Positions 34,801 to 36,662 of a stretch of 64,000 nt of DNA are shown piece after piece. How positions within the stretch are numbered: the first letter of the stretch is position 1; every line of letters begins with the position of its first letter. Source of the stretch: Pseudoduganella sp. (GTDB lineage Bacteria; Pseudomonadota; Gammaproteobacteria; Burkholderiales; Burkholderiaceae_D). The stretch lies in assembly GCA_021323265.1 (NCBI GenBank), contig JAJTCO010000003.1, positions 82,556 to 146,555 of the forward strand, given 5' to 3'. A model generated the notes under the pieces. It was not told where the DNA came from. It ran no database searches and saw only the letters and a program-made list of their open reading frames with translations. A program made the position numbers and the translations under genes.

Positions 34801-35355
34801 CCGGTAGGTGAAGCTTTGTTCGTTGTTGTACTCGTCGCGCCGCGACGTCAGGCGGGCGTGATTGATGCTGGCGATCCAATCGTAGGTTTCGCTGACCTTG
34901 CCCTGACCGTCATCGCGGCCGCTGGTGCGCGTCCAGGTGTTGTCGCTCACGGTCAGCTTGCTGCGGGTGCCATCGGCCGCCACGAACTCGTAAGCGCTGG
35001 CGCTGCTGCTATAGGTGTAGCGCTCCAAGCTGCCATCCGCCTTAACCAGATCGACCGTGCTGCCCGCAGTACTGACCGTGCCGGTCAGGTCGCGCAGGTA
35101 GCTCGCCACGCCGTTCGTGAAGCCATCTTTGTTATCGAAATCGTCGAGCTCACCCTGGCTGTTGTAGGTACGCAGCACATCCAGGTCGCGGCCGACACCG
35201 GTCAGGAAGGCATCGCGGCGCTGCAAGCGCAAGTTGCCCGTCAGCGCATTGACATACAAGTTTTCGCCCGCCGCCCCGGTGGCCGCCGAGCCAATCAGGT
35301 GATTACCATAAGAACCGTTCAGACCGAAATTGCCGTTACCAACGATTGCAACCAT
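7831..35355 (-). CDS. Giant RHS/YD-repeat polymorphic toxin (9174 residues)
   Basis: One uninterrupted frame of 27.5 kb. The start is set at ATG 35355, which has AAGGG seven to eight bases upstream and gives MVAIVGNGNFGLNG, a start like that of other giant YD-repeat proteins; a longer frame to 35433 lacks such a site. Residues about 1-260 form an N-terminal cap (VNALTGNLRLQRRD, LRTYNSQGE). Residues about 260-7500 are mostly YD repeats (YDxxGR, YNxFGE) that should wind into a hollow shell. A non-YD beta-rich insert lies at about 6330-6850. Then come LysM (about 7604-7652), a glycine-zipper hydrophobic region (about 7690-7860) and a second LysM (about 8016-8062). Three toxin-like modules follow: zincin (about 8600-8760), TNT-type (about 8829-8937) and RNase A-like tip (about 9048-9174). 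I see no signal peptide and no RHS-core DPxGL cleavage motif. The export route is unknown. Role: interbacterial or host-directed toxin (inference). Confidence 0.93.
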   Translation of the reverse strand: MVAIVGNGNFGLNGSYGNHLIGSAATGAAGENLYVNALTGNLRLQRRDAFLTGVGRDLDVLRTYNSQGELDDFDNKDGFTNGVASYLRDLTGTVSTAGSTVDLVKADGSLERYTYSSSASAYEFVAADGTRSKLTVSDNTWTRTSGRDDGQGKVSETYDWIASINHARLTSRRDEYNNEQSFTYRTDGLLARVALTGGTYIDFSYQENRVTEVKSYEASGTLKDSTSYVYDEAGRLQRVQTQWRDAQGVTHNYIVEYSYDGSSKRVASLREIDASAAAGRVVDLAFTYVVHNGKYRVASVVDRSVSGQQRSTSFSYDGDSVTITDPMGGSTLITQANGRLQSVEMPAVDGVRQTISYTYDAGGRLLTVTNAGKVSSYTYVESAGKRTVTQTDPNGYVQTRIYDVATGALLSEEVAPPSGDTSPVRKTRYIYNAKGLLLYLVSPTGAVTRYGYNTNGLRTEEVRVGKEVATTLVNYTESELDTWIASRMDALVQRTEYTYDARGNLATSKTFSAATSTGAGDTGKPVRTITYSYDYAGRLLSQSELQASSGTDEAAVNYTYDSLGRVQTISRTTLGALKQVTTLSYTDAGHTITTTVAGAAVTVAQYSAAGELLTFTQGDTPTAPVTQYQYDALGRLRRKIDPTGVAQMFLYDAAGRLVAEVSQDGTLREMFYNTAGQMVRSVRYANVLTAGELNVLTSPTASGGTAPLMSAVDMQTWRPDADANNDRSSWSLYDDGGRLIKEIDELGYMTQYVYDSLGNKVARLRYEAQVSTSDLTITSSASSLAAPVRTSQTRLHRWVYDAAGLLVGEVDEEGYVTEYQRNALGQVKLRKRYANRLNTDGDTTAGGPSANSKLQLAANGSALAASVVPATSIDDQRIDYYYDAAGRLQVEVRWFRDAAGNDRYFLSEYVYNQAGLLTEKRAYANPLTTFSSAQSSSTHLTNVKSLNGGANDIQVVKHEYNRQGLLSKTIDVHNVATTYGYDDFGRLVRETQAADTTNARTTEKTYDTLGRMTATKDGRGKTTGYDYDGAGRLMSKTDANGRKTRYNYDTRGNLTHEINDLGEVIEKRYNAFNEVAKRVAYAGRLSSAEMSDQAGGQVNTTLRAAIERLFAEDQGKDVRDYQYSQRGLVARQSDNDGGDTTYGYNAFRDLLGETPVVGVSRQYAYDRRGLRTTTTTAPGTGSARVTSATYDAFGRTVTRTNERGTVTTLAYDRWNRLVSQSHPAGGSISTTYDAFDRTVSIKDHLGRTTAYSYDVAARSMTVTSPQGVAVTTQNNEFGEVWKVTDANGNATEYSYDLNGQLREIKGADGVVRETRSYHDNGQLMSVDIGGVTTGYEYDSANRVFRTKVGGKMVSEISYDGRGKVVEQRDGNNGLTRISYEHTTSGLVQTTAVDPAGLNLRTRVEYDKAGRVLKVTEGYGSANPKVLSYTYNDLGQKASVTQDSSGVALRTSYAYDKQGQLIAEENPAGEITRFAYDAAGRMTWRVDANGSLTRFEYTAVTEPLRVTRTEYIDAADLTLSMFGLVTMASQNDWASGLGGSNNGTNGKERKTYLFYDKDERLIYEAEYYQEAGAASYNERVTRYSYDSRGNLSRIRQLSALATNAIPTITSLDALAPTTTDRVTDSIYDRDNRVRYEVDGDGYVTEHQYDAGGRLNGTVRHAQRVTRSAGLLSESDIATAVAASAGDRSSSQTYDSAGRVESTSDQFGNVTRYSYDDAGRVIAILRHAQQAISNPDADALSITAYNAAGQVAYTVDGVGNVTGFVYDGQGRQTQRISYAGTIARQDVVPGAARIKELLDARPAGAVDRYENTVYEVRDGTAYRYVVDAGGNVTRQTLDRLGRVCATYQYANVLAIDGRALSAGDMAALATTASDQKTATFYDNDGNVSRTVDANGLVTAYHYTSTHENWKTVRYQSALSWSSATSMETQVANLISSDSSAAANIPQVREYKCYDRQGRLQGTIDSLGVHTVYENDVFGRTTRTIASNEGTVPAWAKTYADIQTAINTARSSSPRRSITLYDDANNTTYELNEQGLTTMRKRDAFGLVQSVTFAKKYALTSATPAMSAVRDFFALSANRSAADHGLASVWDGPNQTRYDIDAQGYVSKLEFDAAGNTLRSARLARPVTGWQASASLPTLASLQALASAADRAESKVYDANGRLRFHISTEGGVAETRYDALGRVVRALQYTVPLADSVAHTLDNLEQFAQDQATAASGNTMVFDEANRRTYTIDGEGGVSYTQADSMGRVVRSARFGQRLADWSPAHSAPAAATLAALAGAGSDQVSDQVYSAAGLLRFSVDGAGAVREYRHDGHGRVIQTLDYQVAISSSGRSLANLEQFATSNADQARATLTSIFDDAYDATFKIDAAGQVTRVRYNQFGDEVSRYEFALPIANWSTTSTIMLTTLQGMSINSAAPQSEISPRVRLTISDNLGRPRFVLSESHYDVATSKEQMGVREFRYDGFGNLLQTLDYATNHEWSVTNYQLTDPPSLSSMETFAQSYEAGARTTSKTYDSLGRVATEIDHGGRVIEYSYDSLGNLAAVTRRAQAAIKAGNQWGAVAASGDDRTERTIYDRSGLLRFRLNSANEVAEMRYDGAGRLTQTLHYLGAYSGTDFSLDDLLRWRDAADAPAAESTYRRYDSNGRLEYEIGSLGQTTRYSYDSAGRVSEVRQQALAATRAGNDWIAAADAADDQVTRTFYDQLDRVRFSVDATGGVRETRYDVLGRVTKEIGYATRVQDPLSATLAQLETFAAASANFSKANTRSKVYDSADRVLFEIDGTGSVVGYSYRAFDEVSKVTAYAARLDGWSGEAAPVLAALNALSKTGARTTEFVYDDLSRLRFEIDSANRVKEHVYTRLGDKAKVLQHAVQLYAPEMVNSNTAAAWDSLRINYTLSKAYDAETNAEAYRREEARAEAYAYDAAGRKLYTITFDGRVTRYGYNSAGLVETETVFADRLPGWSGNSVADRAALDALSGPAQTTTRLYDAAGRVRFTIAPESNLVAETRYDTLGRVVKELRYQTVYSGTRNTATLEAWVAANAGDVQTSTIRHADGGQVRWNIDSQGLTVREEYDSLGQLVKTTQFAQRAVWSNGDWTQVGVSSDGDITDETLYDQAGRVASTLRSSGERGIEVVAYTYDGIGRQVRVNRMAGEATRTATGWSLPGVDSSRDAGVETRYDELDRVEYTINDAGGVRQNKYNAFGQEVETVEYVAAATRTNGKWVLPDEAGAAHRVTTHYDTVGRATRVFGETGGSREIFYNIFDEVTGSSVNANTKLSDPARLYAAAGDQLIYNDQGQLRFAKIPSNNNKVREWLYDNDGNFVNTRVYSGINSSYTGDATYEAIYAWTGQGGTGTPKTAVNDALINDDFGRLRFIQDHTGRLIEVIYDDEGRLLGNRVFAELFTTGATYRVLSAGIRNLLPKTSVPASVHVDQATGRRLYSYDTTTKLVKQWLYDGTGKLTGFKTYTEQYTGTNSFTAIQTWVQNNGTPRPANDDSVVLDGSGDPYFTIAADGRVSKFGYTSTGAFERLDVYSSALYSGEKSISALLKWAAGSLRNRTEFGDGLVPARSEQLVHDDGQLRFRINADGTVEEFRYDSYGARLSKRIRYAAKYTTRDYSLYAMQNWAAANLAGARAETHVYSADGLTHYTIDAAGYVVRNDYDGLGRLLRTVRLQDPLSGWDASKTKSATELGALDEADARYTTNVNDIYGRVRYTVDHRKRVTEMRYDAQGRQTATLHYAGEYSGTSTLLALESWVANSSNQVGMRAAATQYDDDGRVEYQIGIDGLATRLVYDAQGRLEQTIELSTRAKWSDTGWEIQPQSKADQAANRVSQVSYNNLGLQEFSVDAAGVVTKQEYDAQGRVVRNVALYNGAVWNVTTKRWAVQAEDAERDRIAEIKRDAQGRVVADIDATGVTVLTVYDVYGDAVQTVARAARAVWNSGTRSWTVASASAGDRYSQVVFDALGLASTVIAGDGSSVSYIYDGFGAIERTIQHAASASWNAVTKRWTAPAVNAAKDRYSQFKHDAAGRMTVEIAADGTTTEYGYNDFGQVVSQVLRAAKASFAAGSWSKPAASSSDRYTEFAYDSAGQVTASTGFDGTRTEHVYNAFGEELHQTVRANKASFDTVNKTWGAVTASELDRVTSMSYDESGRKLTQVEFDGTSTSYAYGSFGALLQSQLRASKASWLEGKWEMAAQSDADRVTQYGYDAAGRISQEIAFDGQTVLTSYDAFGGVFQTTSRANTANWNADDQLWEVRDASASDRVAQFSYDDAGRLATEIDGSGVVRAVRYNAFGEAWQEVGRASRAKWNSTDKLWDTLPTDSVDDRIAQTDYDAAGRVAAHIDGTGVTTVSTYTPFGELSQTIQRANRVSWNGSQWSASTVNSSSDRVTQRLYSNNGQLTALVDGTGATESYRYDDFGALTQRIQRYTVATWNSTDRTWSEGAASAKDRVAQTNYNSAGQVEAEIAVDGTTTEYVLDDFGRVTSQVLRAAKGSFASGIWSKGAAGSTDRYTEYAYDSAGLVTASTDFDGTRTEHTYNDFGEELQQTVRANKALFDSSSKTWGSVTASDLDRVTSMSYDSAGRQLTRVEFDGTSTAYVYGSFGEMKQSQQRASKARWVNSQWQVAAYSAADRVTQYSYDGAGRVSEQVGFDGQTVITRYDAFGAAYRSTVRATRADWIEADKVWQARGTSTSDRVTQFGYDGAGRLAATIDASGGVQEVRYNAFGEAWQEVGRASRAQWNSTDKLWDTLPTDSVDDRIAQTDYDAAGRVAAHIDGVGVTTVSTYTLFGELSQTIQRATRASWDGTQWNAATANSSSDRVTQRLYSDSGQLTALVDGGGATESYRYDDFGAQTQRIQRYNLATWSTTDRKWSEASASNKDRVSQTNYNSLGQVVSTIGADGATVVYSYDEFGAVTSTVNRYLTASWSTSSLAWSAPAADQDDRVAQSAYDSQGRLVSTIAADGLTTLFEYDDFDQLLRTTVRAKSAAWNQATRSWKAASSDSLDRLTENVYDSAGQVVFQIDVAGQVTQASYNVFGEVTSKTSYASVLPAIQARTVLQLQQYYGPSGNRTAADRFEAFGYAADGSKRYRVDAEGYLTTYTTNAFGETTGILQYANAIGGWSQATVLASDPATQVTANTLFDRYTGASFDEAGRLQFEIGAEGEVTEKRYNAFGEVSGLLRYEARMSPWSQAMAHGPSAMTGWRSTHEADAANRYSAYSYRANGSKLLSVDAEGCVTAYETNRFNEPALVRQYATPLTAWSQTSSIPTSTEALTTNTKDRTTVTVNDSAGRPRFVVDAENYVTETRYDVFGQATDVLRYPVAMSSVTADATTVASAIAAITAELVSTSAPLAALTSYSYDAAGRVTSERQRIDADRTLETATTYDMFGQATRIVRAPGTDDESVVTRSYDKLGRVTEETTPAGTTRFVHGFNSLEVIAARGIALAESNQWHEVDDPASPDNWLANERALMGFARNASELGDADKKAILSLYTDRREMDRNGQVIKLVQPRMKDLGRSDLQSGVIEQEYDAFGNIIRSSRAVGSYGDDGVRTDSALAGTDTLFVFDRANRKRVEIDADGQRTETSYNAFGNEVQKRKYFSTANLTKAHSDRKMSYVVSGEVVDGTVNAIFDKRGMRVDETKTFGDANTRGRRVTHSFNAFGEIATKGLWAFPEGGWTPGDDVENTTGELGQWEYEYDRLGRVTSETLPVQVANGALGLKDVVNGYKYDAYGNRIESKEGVGLQVERTTTYGFSLRGQVVSKTTMPVSSFDSSTNTEEVAALVERYEYDLRGNLVRTTTPGGRITRSYFDAADRLIHEISPGGMLTSWVRDAANNAVLTKIYGTPVAIPEEGPVSIPEGEVRETEFRYDAAGHMIQSSIRDVALGEFSNDTGSGPGYVNFRGDITTHHYFDLFGNVVKIVGARGETTRFYYDMIGRKRAQLDAGGGLTVWYYAKNQYAEKLGGSGLLTYELRYNSAIRASDSDSLVEVIDSVGIDPETADSSQVRKTSTYTNAAGDVVLQAVWLYDEVAENSRTPVEAVTSYHYIGLGMVGRKVDPDGQETTYQYDNLGRRTREAATVRHVIKSNGVFSHEGALEGGAQASSIEYDAFGRIKRLVRLGSADYDKRETVNSYDHADRLVAHDEGGGSSYRHQVFEYDRDGRQTRTTELVRQAGESESWTEESYAIYDAEGRVTQEYKKRTRGQSVEQYAVTDMKYDVFGGMVSRGKRKDLNSILRYQEFTEYDKAGRVMRTNSADGVMKWFMYDANGNATLTLRTAGDDLRNVKLEQLTDALDGQLLAKMNAEIAVYDHANRLVETRRPNASVPDAMQRIANKARAFDDGSQGARLTINQSAQKWSALNSPLAGVQAIGVGNGADPVSYTVTGEWERTWQWISFDPEGSSGYWSKTENLREASLTVDLKDIRYAGTGEHYEVELLDSDGNVVAAAEATGGQSAVLDLDGTEAANARLVSNGTLCIYRRIASGDNGGRVLLASGAYNSWADAPPFPLDPNNPTHQTEKLPWTRTASATLVPVSSKLVLAGLVQRPAQVLLAYRKKGSDSAFELRTMSNPMPNGIDMVRDVYQFDLTDPSTPMGDGSEYEYQTIAVDGQGKMLAVSAGVLKRNTATGAVTVSASPSDTNALRIGQGAIEIGGGVVFFEQSANAAGSVGTARQVTLRYRNVSDLVWKEVALNPATGVGTLRDGYSWVPPVGEVGTYDVMLEVNEGGEPVSHMAGRLEIGISGLRVKSYGLLDDCEQVIRIDALAAGATRVEVSYIGADGIAEAYASSTEKGVFYWDARGLALLGDSIQYTVNAYAGEALLSTSSGELKLGGSTPEVLRKSHAGKVPAGQYAGTGGIWTLSGISALMVSNRQKFNAFGEVVALHDELNNEITREYDGAGNLTRETAPISNYMDETGVQTVGARGSTTYQYSRGGRMVKRTDAKGHSTTYSYLNAKGRDGKDLVYEEHADNGLVAMYKYDVFGDISTKYDGAMRATSYMFDERGLLLRMTRDNGNGDYLQEAYTYTEKGERATVTRYVKDVAGGVGVGVESTKYDAEGRVTYTKSAAGIEVTHTYSFNANVQGSGIESVGGYTETLSKTGWSVSQQTNTDYFGRQTYHFDGAYDTWTILNWAGQTTRKHGSRGQDLRYYYFSNGLLGSVVDVSLQRRTDYRYDAASNRTEVMQSTALADGNAGRLLDSATISYDALRRETDVRTRDAHVHRDYDQVGNVRRTLAVYRRATDGTVYQTPDEVWYDYDAQNRLTISQGRLNKKGTESTADDAIERGDNGIKIKYNLAGQRERVEYGMYAQGNTGPYEQTEEYSYRASDGELSAVRVYPRDLGYGGSMSSLRRLDSAGQSGEMTWIREEVRDVRGGTGELGLFKKTLVTRLDGDGKVLYEQSYIQKDGAAANVYKTIDYYYALPDKTRLTSKRVKDTQSYSENGTHFDLKTVETTDYSYVHAGGSPQEVGTSSYSISESSVDNGDWTKNSETWSGTGSSFDVNGNIASSTSFSKSRDKDNKWTGSSGTTTFQADHQGAQLHQSQFMRVKRDAAPAPLEAHYTRNIVVDGRIYGSLTNDRRHENYNVSPALPQSGAIAPAWAPSLSHDFDQNFVGVSAADQVGAVRKHTVASGDSLRTIAQNYYGDASLWYEIADANGLLGESELRSGQVISVPNRSNIGVHNTSITSRANVVRSTSNALELASPHKADACPHARLIVVAVTIAVSALVTVATAGLAGPFMGPLAVILLGAGSAMAGNAAGQLVGMEIGMQKGFNFEKMAIAGLTGAAGGALGAAGGAIGSKIGDLVGNAMSLSASATAIVAGAAGGAIGGFMSSVAGSLLESINSGKDLDWGSVAKDALISAAVGAAAGGASAGLKQIKAYVPASHQVAFGVATRVAVGAGSTLMSRGLQSLAYGDKGRDNATLFYGGLLLNAAAAAATGYGDELSERKQMLSEAAQRSEGEAGALHAHPGSMSPNHRGGLDSVSNDVQLAHPDGLSLNVDLSGFDELGARIGELGLPPSVSATAAGDQDSPAAPGRTYRVRKDDQLLRLARRFNVSPGALAYHNRDVLGKNALLRKGTELRIPGINDVTDQQSAQGLKWMLANSNYRLEKARAARDAVVAEREAKVREFTDYVAQLNGQQDPARAISIVPEQQRAIPASTQPEESKEISRHHVVGFVAGALVGAPSAVAEHVADKAELLGMDGLAKASRSWAQDYGASVTPRDGNADYRDAFGAGRNIVHGMGREQTRLKMLQFGAGAAVGAGVWAINTQSDWQAQVAESVGLDSVGASLSHYGNSVDQTYHTWTSDNPTLRDGFRVGTTLPEIGLGAALEEGLVVGDALRGAGAAAMYALTGNDERLNVSNLSAYGRELQNLGPGARMDERVGSELKGRVFDLAMVAATGGWSKFALSARGVALAKGSVMAGRAIKGVDIALNLAADAVPVMQNMRRIDVYQNLQASEGVVNLGANLLGGMVFGKALDLGANVSAKLKIGGGSHPSTSFEVGAVPRTDSKAVDGLRAYALDPSPTFGAVPQRYSDTQDRQLTAAATARTAAATTGNGSPASTVLLNSAMPNDSRGMTNGAELEDTFSDINLGDGGPPLGENETLALGGKPVDLSGEIFSPSRHWLLDTPVGNWRNYDGVKRHFESMGTKVLDSKEAAFELWNARAAGQAGWENGQRVLKFSPENSSIFAALHEARHENQINRLSGELGAERVRDLIESNPDVRAAVERGSYEYQLQTMAQFDGLTVRNSADSAMEPWRQTHMRTLEQIEGYSATTEEGIYRRLSEQGLLGPLTRAEPLLRKRMFGDPGMRSEAAGLDRIASNNHEGRYKSLDQTINERGQLARERELAQAANWRRADGSVWHPPFNGAMPGTQRTVTLPEGTGVDRFGGEGGTYVSPAYASTASRALGSEPTAPGSAYSVTDSIPGVERSVAAPWFGQRGLGTQYVLPKPVQGYLDNGQMAARSPEMRGLDRIAAANRAPDWAARERRARIAEIVGRRTSAGQTAGAGLAAHSVAAATTSTGAPEMQALARIAQANRAAVPAEQGARRLRISAMAERAAQSHLDHLERTNQGAHFVERHGAQTSLESQRLRATTGANPSTGVVDYYPNSEKPRLPSSATRFFSPRDQVAAIQRARKIWMTTGDVEKASRPVKFPYPVGEGFKSKHEYYGRQYSAQVWFARDGSGRIATAYPLWGQ
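7834..8214 (-). other. RNase A-like (CdiA-CT type) toxin tip of the RHS protein
   Basis: This is the last ~127 residues of the RHS protein. They contain HFVERHGAQTS, with His 9053, near the module start and end in ATAYPLWGQ, with Thr 9167 and Tyr 9169. The bacterial RNase A-like family, known from the Yersinia kristensenii CdiA toxin, has a catalytic His in an H-x-[IV]-x-x-H motif and Thr and Tyr in a terminal TAY. All of these are present here, so an active tRNA/RNA-cleaving tip is likely. The assignment rests on motifs only. A structure prediction or profile search would be decisive. Confidence 0.7.
8545..8871 (-). other. TNT-type NAD(P)+ glycohydrolase domain within the RHS protein
   Basis: Residues about 8829-8937 match the pattern of the tuberculosis necrotizing toxin family. 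They run WHPPFNGAMPGTQ, then DRFGGEGGTYVSP (Arg 8865), a second Arg in ASRAL, then PWFGQRGLGTQYVLP (Gln 8923) and LDNGQ. In the family the Arg of RFG and the Gln of GTQY belong to the active site. The His found about mid-domain in the M. tuberculosis protein is not obvious here (SAYSVTD at that place). The domain may therefore be altered or inactive. It is internal rather than C-terminal, which is unusual for a toxin tip. Confidence 0.75.
9076..9558 (-). other. Zincin-like metallopeptidase domain (Tox-MPTase4-like) within the RHS protein
   Basis: Residues about 8600-8760 begin with HWLLDTPVGNWRNYDGVKRHF and continue with the zinc-binding motif ALHEARHENQI (HEARH at 8671-8675). Polymorphic toxins carry a zincin module of this shape: 'G-V-K-x-x-F-x-x-M-G-x-K-V-L', then a short strand region, then HExxH. 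Candidate third zinc ligands exist downstream (for example Glu in SYEYQ), but I cannot assign one. It could act on the target cell or process the RHS protein itself. Confidence 0.6.
11170..11310 (-). other. Second LysM domain of the RHS protein
   Basis: Residues about 8016-8062 read YRVRKDDQLLRLARRFNV, then NRDVLGKNALLRKG and ELRIPG, the beta-alpha-alpha-beta pattern of LysM. It would bind peptidoglycan or chitin-like glycans. It lies between the hydrophobic region and the toxin modules, a position suited to passing or anchoring at the cell wall. Confidence 0.85.
11790..12290 (-). other. Glycine-zipper hydrophobic region of the RHS protein
   Basis: Residues about 7690-7860 are dominated by Gly/Ala/Val. 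They include a strong hydrophobic stretch (LIVVAVTIAVSALVTVATAG) and repeated AAGGALGAAGGAIG and AGAAGGAIGGF zippers. Such regions in polymorphic toxins are linked to membrane insertion or toxin passage. The region lies between the two LysM domains. Confidence 0.75.
12400..12546 (-). other. First LysM domain of the RHS protein
   Basis: Residues about 7604-7652 read HTVASGDSLRTIAQNYYGD, then WYEIADANGL and LRSGQVISVPN. This is a textbook LysM sequence. It directly follows the end of the YD-repeat shell. Confidence 0.9.
20700..23280 (-). repeat. Tandem duplication of a 1290-bp (430-residue) block in the YD-repeat region
   Basis: Two consecutive blocks repeat with a fixed offset of 1290 bases. 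GTCCACGCTATCGGTTGGCA is found at 21121 and again at 22411, and TTGTTGGCGCGTAC at 21731 and 23021. Long stretches are nearly identical, while others differ by scattered substitutions. The offset is a multiple of three, so the frame is kept. This looks like recent segmental duplication lengthening the RHS shell. Outer edges are approximate. Confidence 0.85.
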
Positions 35356-35441
35356 TTGCCTACCCTTTACGCTGAATTCATTGACCTGGTTCACGACTGG
35401 GCGCAGCCTTCTATCCGCAGCCGGGAGATCCATCTGGCAAT

Positions 35442-35468
35442 TTATCCAGCGCCAGGCGCGCCAATTTA
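35442..35468 (-). promoter_or_regulatory. Sigma-28-like promoter upstream of the RHS gene
   Basis: On the minus strand TAAA (35468-35465), a spacer of exactly 15 bases and CTGGATAA (35449-35442) match the flagellar sigma-28 pattern TAAA-N15-GCCGATAA at all four -35 bases and at GATAA. Transcription would begin near 35435 and leave an 80-base leader before the RHS start. A FliA-like factor is encoded at 38900-39586. No transcript data are available here. Confidence 0.5.
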
Positions 35469-35474
35469 GGCCGC

Positions 35475-35866
35475 ACCGCCGGTTTCGGCGTAAAAATTTT
35501 CAATGCGTATATGATCTGTAAACCCAGCCACCAGAACGCTGCCATTTGGCGGCGAGAAGTGAATCTCCAGTACGATTCCAGCCAGCGCCGGACCGGCCGC
35601 AGCTGGCGCGAACCGCGGGGGGCGTGGGAGAACAGCGCCCATGGCACGGCCCGCCCTGCGGTCCGGGACGGAGAGATACTCGTGGTTTCGGGAAATCTAG
35701 CGGCGCGCGCAGACCGGCGCAGCAGCCGGCAGCCCAGGCAGCGCGACGACGCGCCGCGCAGGCACAGCGCCGCCATGGACTTTTCACGGGAAAGGGGAGC
35801 GGAACGCGCCACACACGGGCGCCGCCGGCAGCGCGGCAGCGGCGCGCAACCGTTGCGACGAAAATG
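35475..35866. other. Intergenic stretch upstream of the RHS gene, no supported gene
   Basis: About 390 bases between the RHS promoter and the terminator of the small secreted protein gene. Short open frames exist on both strands but have Arg/Ala-rich, family-less products, no good ribosome binding site and mutual overlap. The only features noted are an AT-rich patch (35488-35520) and one ATCTGTA heptamer at 35514-35520 (plus-strand orientation). Confidence 0.6.
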
Positions 35867-35870
35867 ACAA

Positions 35871-35900
35871 GGGCTGGGCCGCCCTGACGGCGCCCAGCCC
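35871..35900 (-). terminator. Terminator-like hairpin after the small secreted protein gene
   Basis: GGGCTGGGC and GCCCAGCCC pair and continue through GCC/GGC with one bulged base and a short CTGAC loop. On the minus strand the stem is followed by TTGTCATTTTC. It ends the transcript of the gene at 35961-36416 and separates it from the RHS promoter. Confidence 0.6.
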
Positions 35901-35960
35901 TATCCTCCAGGCCAGCCAAACCACCCTACTGCCGGCGGCCAGCCCAACGGCTCGCGGCGC

Positions 35961-36416
35961 TTACTGGGTTGCGCCGCAGCTGACCACGGCCAGCTGGTGC
36001 ATGGTGGCGGAGCCGGTGAAGGTGGAGCGGCTGGCGCTCCACTGGCCACCCATCTGCTCGATGCGCGTGGTGAAGACGGCGCCGGAGCTGCCATCCAGGC
36101 CGGTCACGGTGCCGGCAGCGAGGCCTTGCAGGCTGCCATCCGGGCTGAAGCTGGCAGTGCCCGACAGACTGGTTTGCAGCACGAACTGCTGGCCAACCGG
36201 CGCATGCGGGCTCACGTGATATTCGTACAGGCGAATGGCGCGCGCCTCGCGCGACGCCACCGTGCCGAACGGCTCGTTATTGTCCTGCACCGCCACGTAA
36301 TAGCGGTTCAGCGCGTCGTTTTGCATCTGGAAGCACATTGGCAAGGTAGTTTGCGCCATCGCCGGCACAGCTGCACACGTTGCGATCAGCCCCAGAATCG
36401 ATTTTGAGATCCTCAA
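35961..36416 (-). CDS. Small exported protein of unknown function
   Basis: 151 residues when read from TTG 36416, which has GAGGG eight bases upstream and yields a clean signal peptide (MRISKSILGLIATCAAVPAMA, cleavage after AMA, starting QTT). An upstream in-frame start exists but would bury the signal peptide. The mature part has two cysteines (MCFQMQ near the start, VVSCGATQ at the end) and looks like a small beta-rich periplasmic or secreted domain (RYYVAVQDNN, FTTRIEQMGGQW). No family is recognised. It sits between the flagellar-type operon and the RHS gene, with its own promoter region and terminator. Confidence 0.75.
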   Translation of the reverse strand: MRISKSILGLIATCAAVPAMAQTTLPMCFQMQNDALNRYYVAVQDNNEPFGTVASREARAIRLYEYHVSPHAPVGQQFVLQTSLSGTASFSPDGSLQGLAAGTVTGLDGSSGAVFTTRIEQMGGQWSASRSTFTGSATMHQLAVVSCGATQ

Positions 36417-36494
36417 TTGATTTCCCTCATGGTTAAAGTTGGTTGATGCGCGGCGGGCCGGCATTGTCCGGCGACCGCTCCCGCCGCCCCACGG

Positions 36495-36519
36495 ATTATC
36501 CGGATCGCTTGTTACAGAT
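36495..36519 (-). promoter_or_regulatory. Possible activator-dependent promoter of the small exported protein gene
   Basis: On the minus strand the heptamer ATCTGTA (36519-36513) is followed after 12 bases by GATAAT (36500-36495), a good -10, with no sigma-70 -35. The same heptamer forms a direct repeat before flhB, where a -10-like TACACT follows after 13 bases. A second, oppositely oriented heptamer lies at 36577-36583. This suggests shared control by the BTAD regulator (inference). Confidence 0.35.
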
Positions 36520-36662
36520 CGCCTTCAAATGCGCACCCGCCCCACCGGCTATCGACACGGCGGCCACAGTTCCGCCATCTGTAATGCATCAGTAGACACG
36601 CAGCGCTTACGCTAACCGTGGTTCGTGCTCCATTACGAATCTCTCAATCGGAGTTGGTTTTC

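Noticed and set aside
35356..35433. Longer N-terminus of the RHS protein (26 extra residues)
   Set aside because: No ribosome binding site, and it would start close to the predicted sigma-28 transcription start. MVAIVGNG with AAGGG upstream fits the family start.
35411..35919. Overlapping ORFs upstream of the RHS gene on both strands
   Set aside because: Basic, family-less products that overlap each other and the promoter; no supporting start signals.
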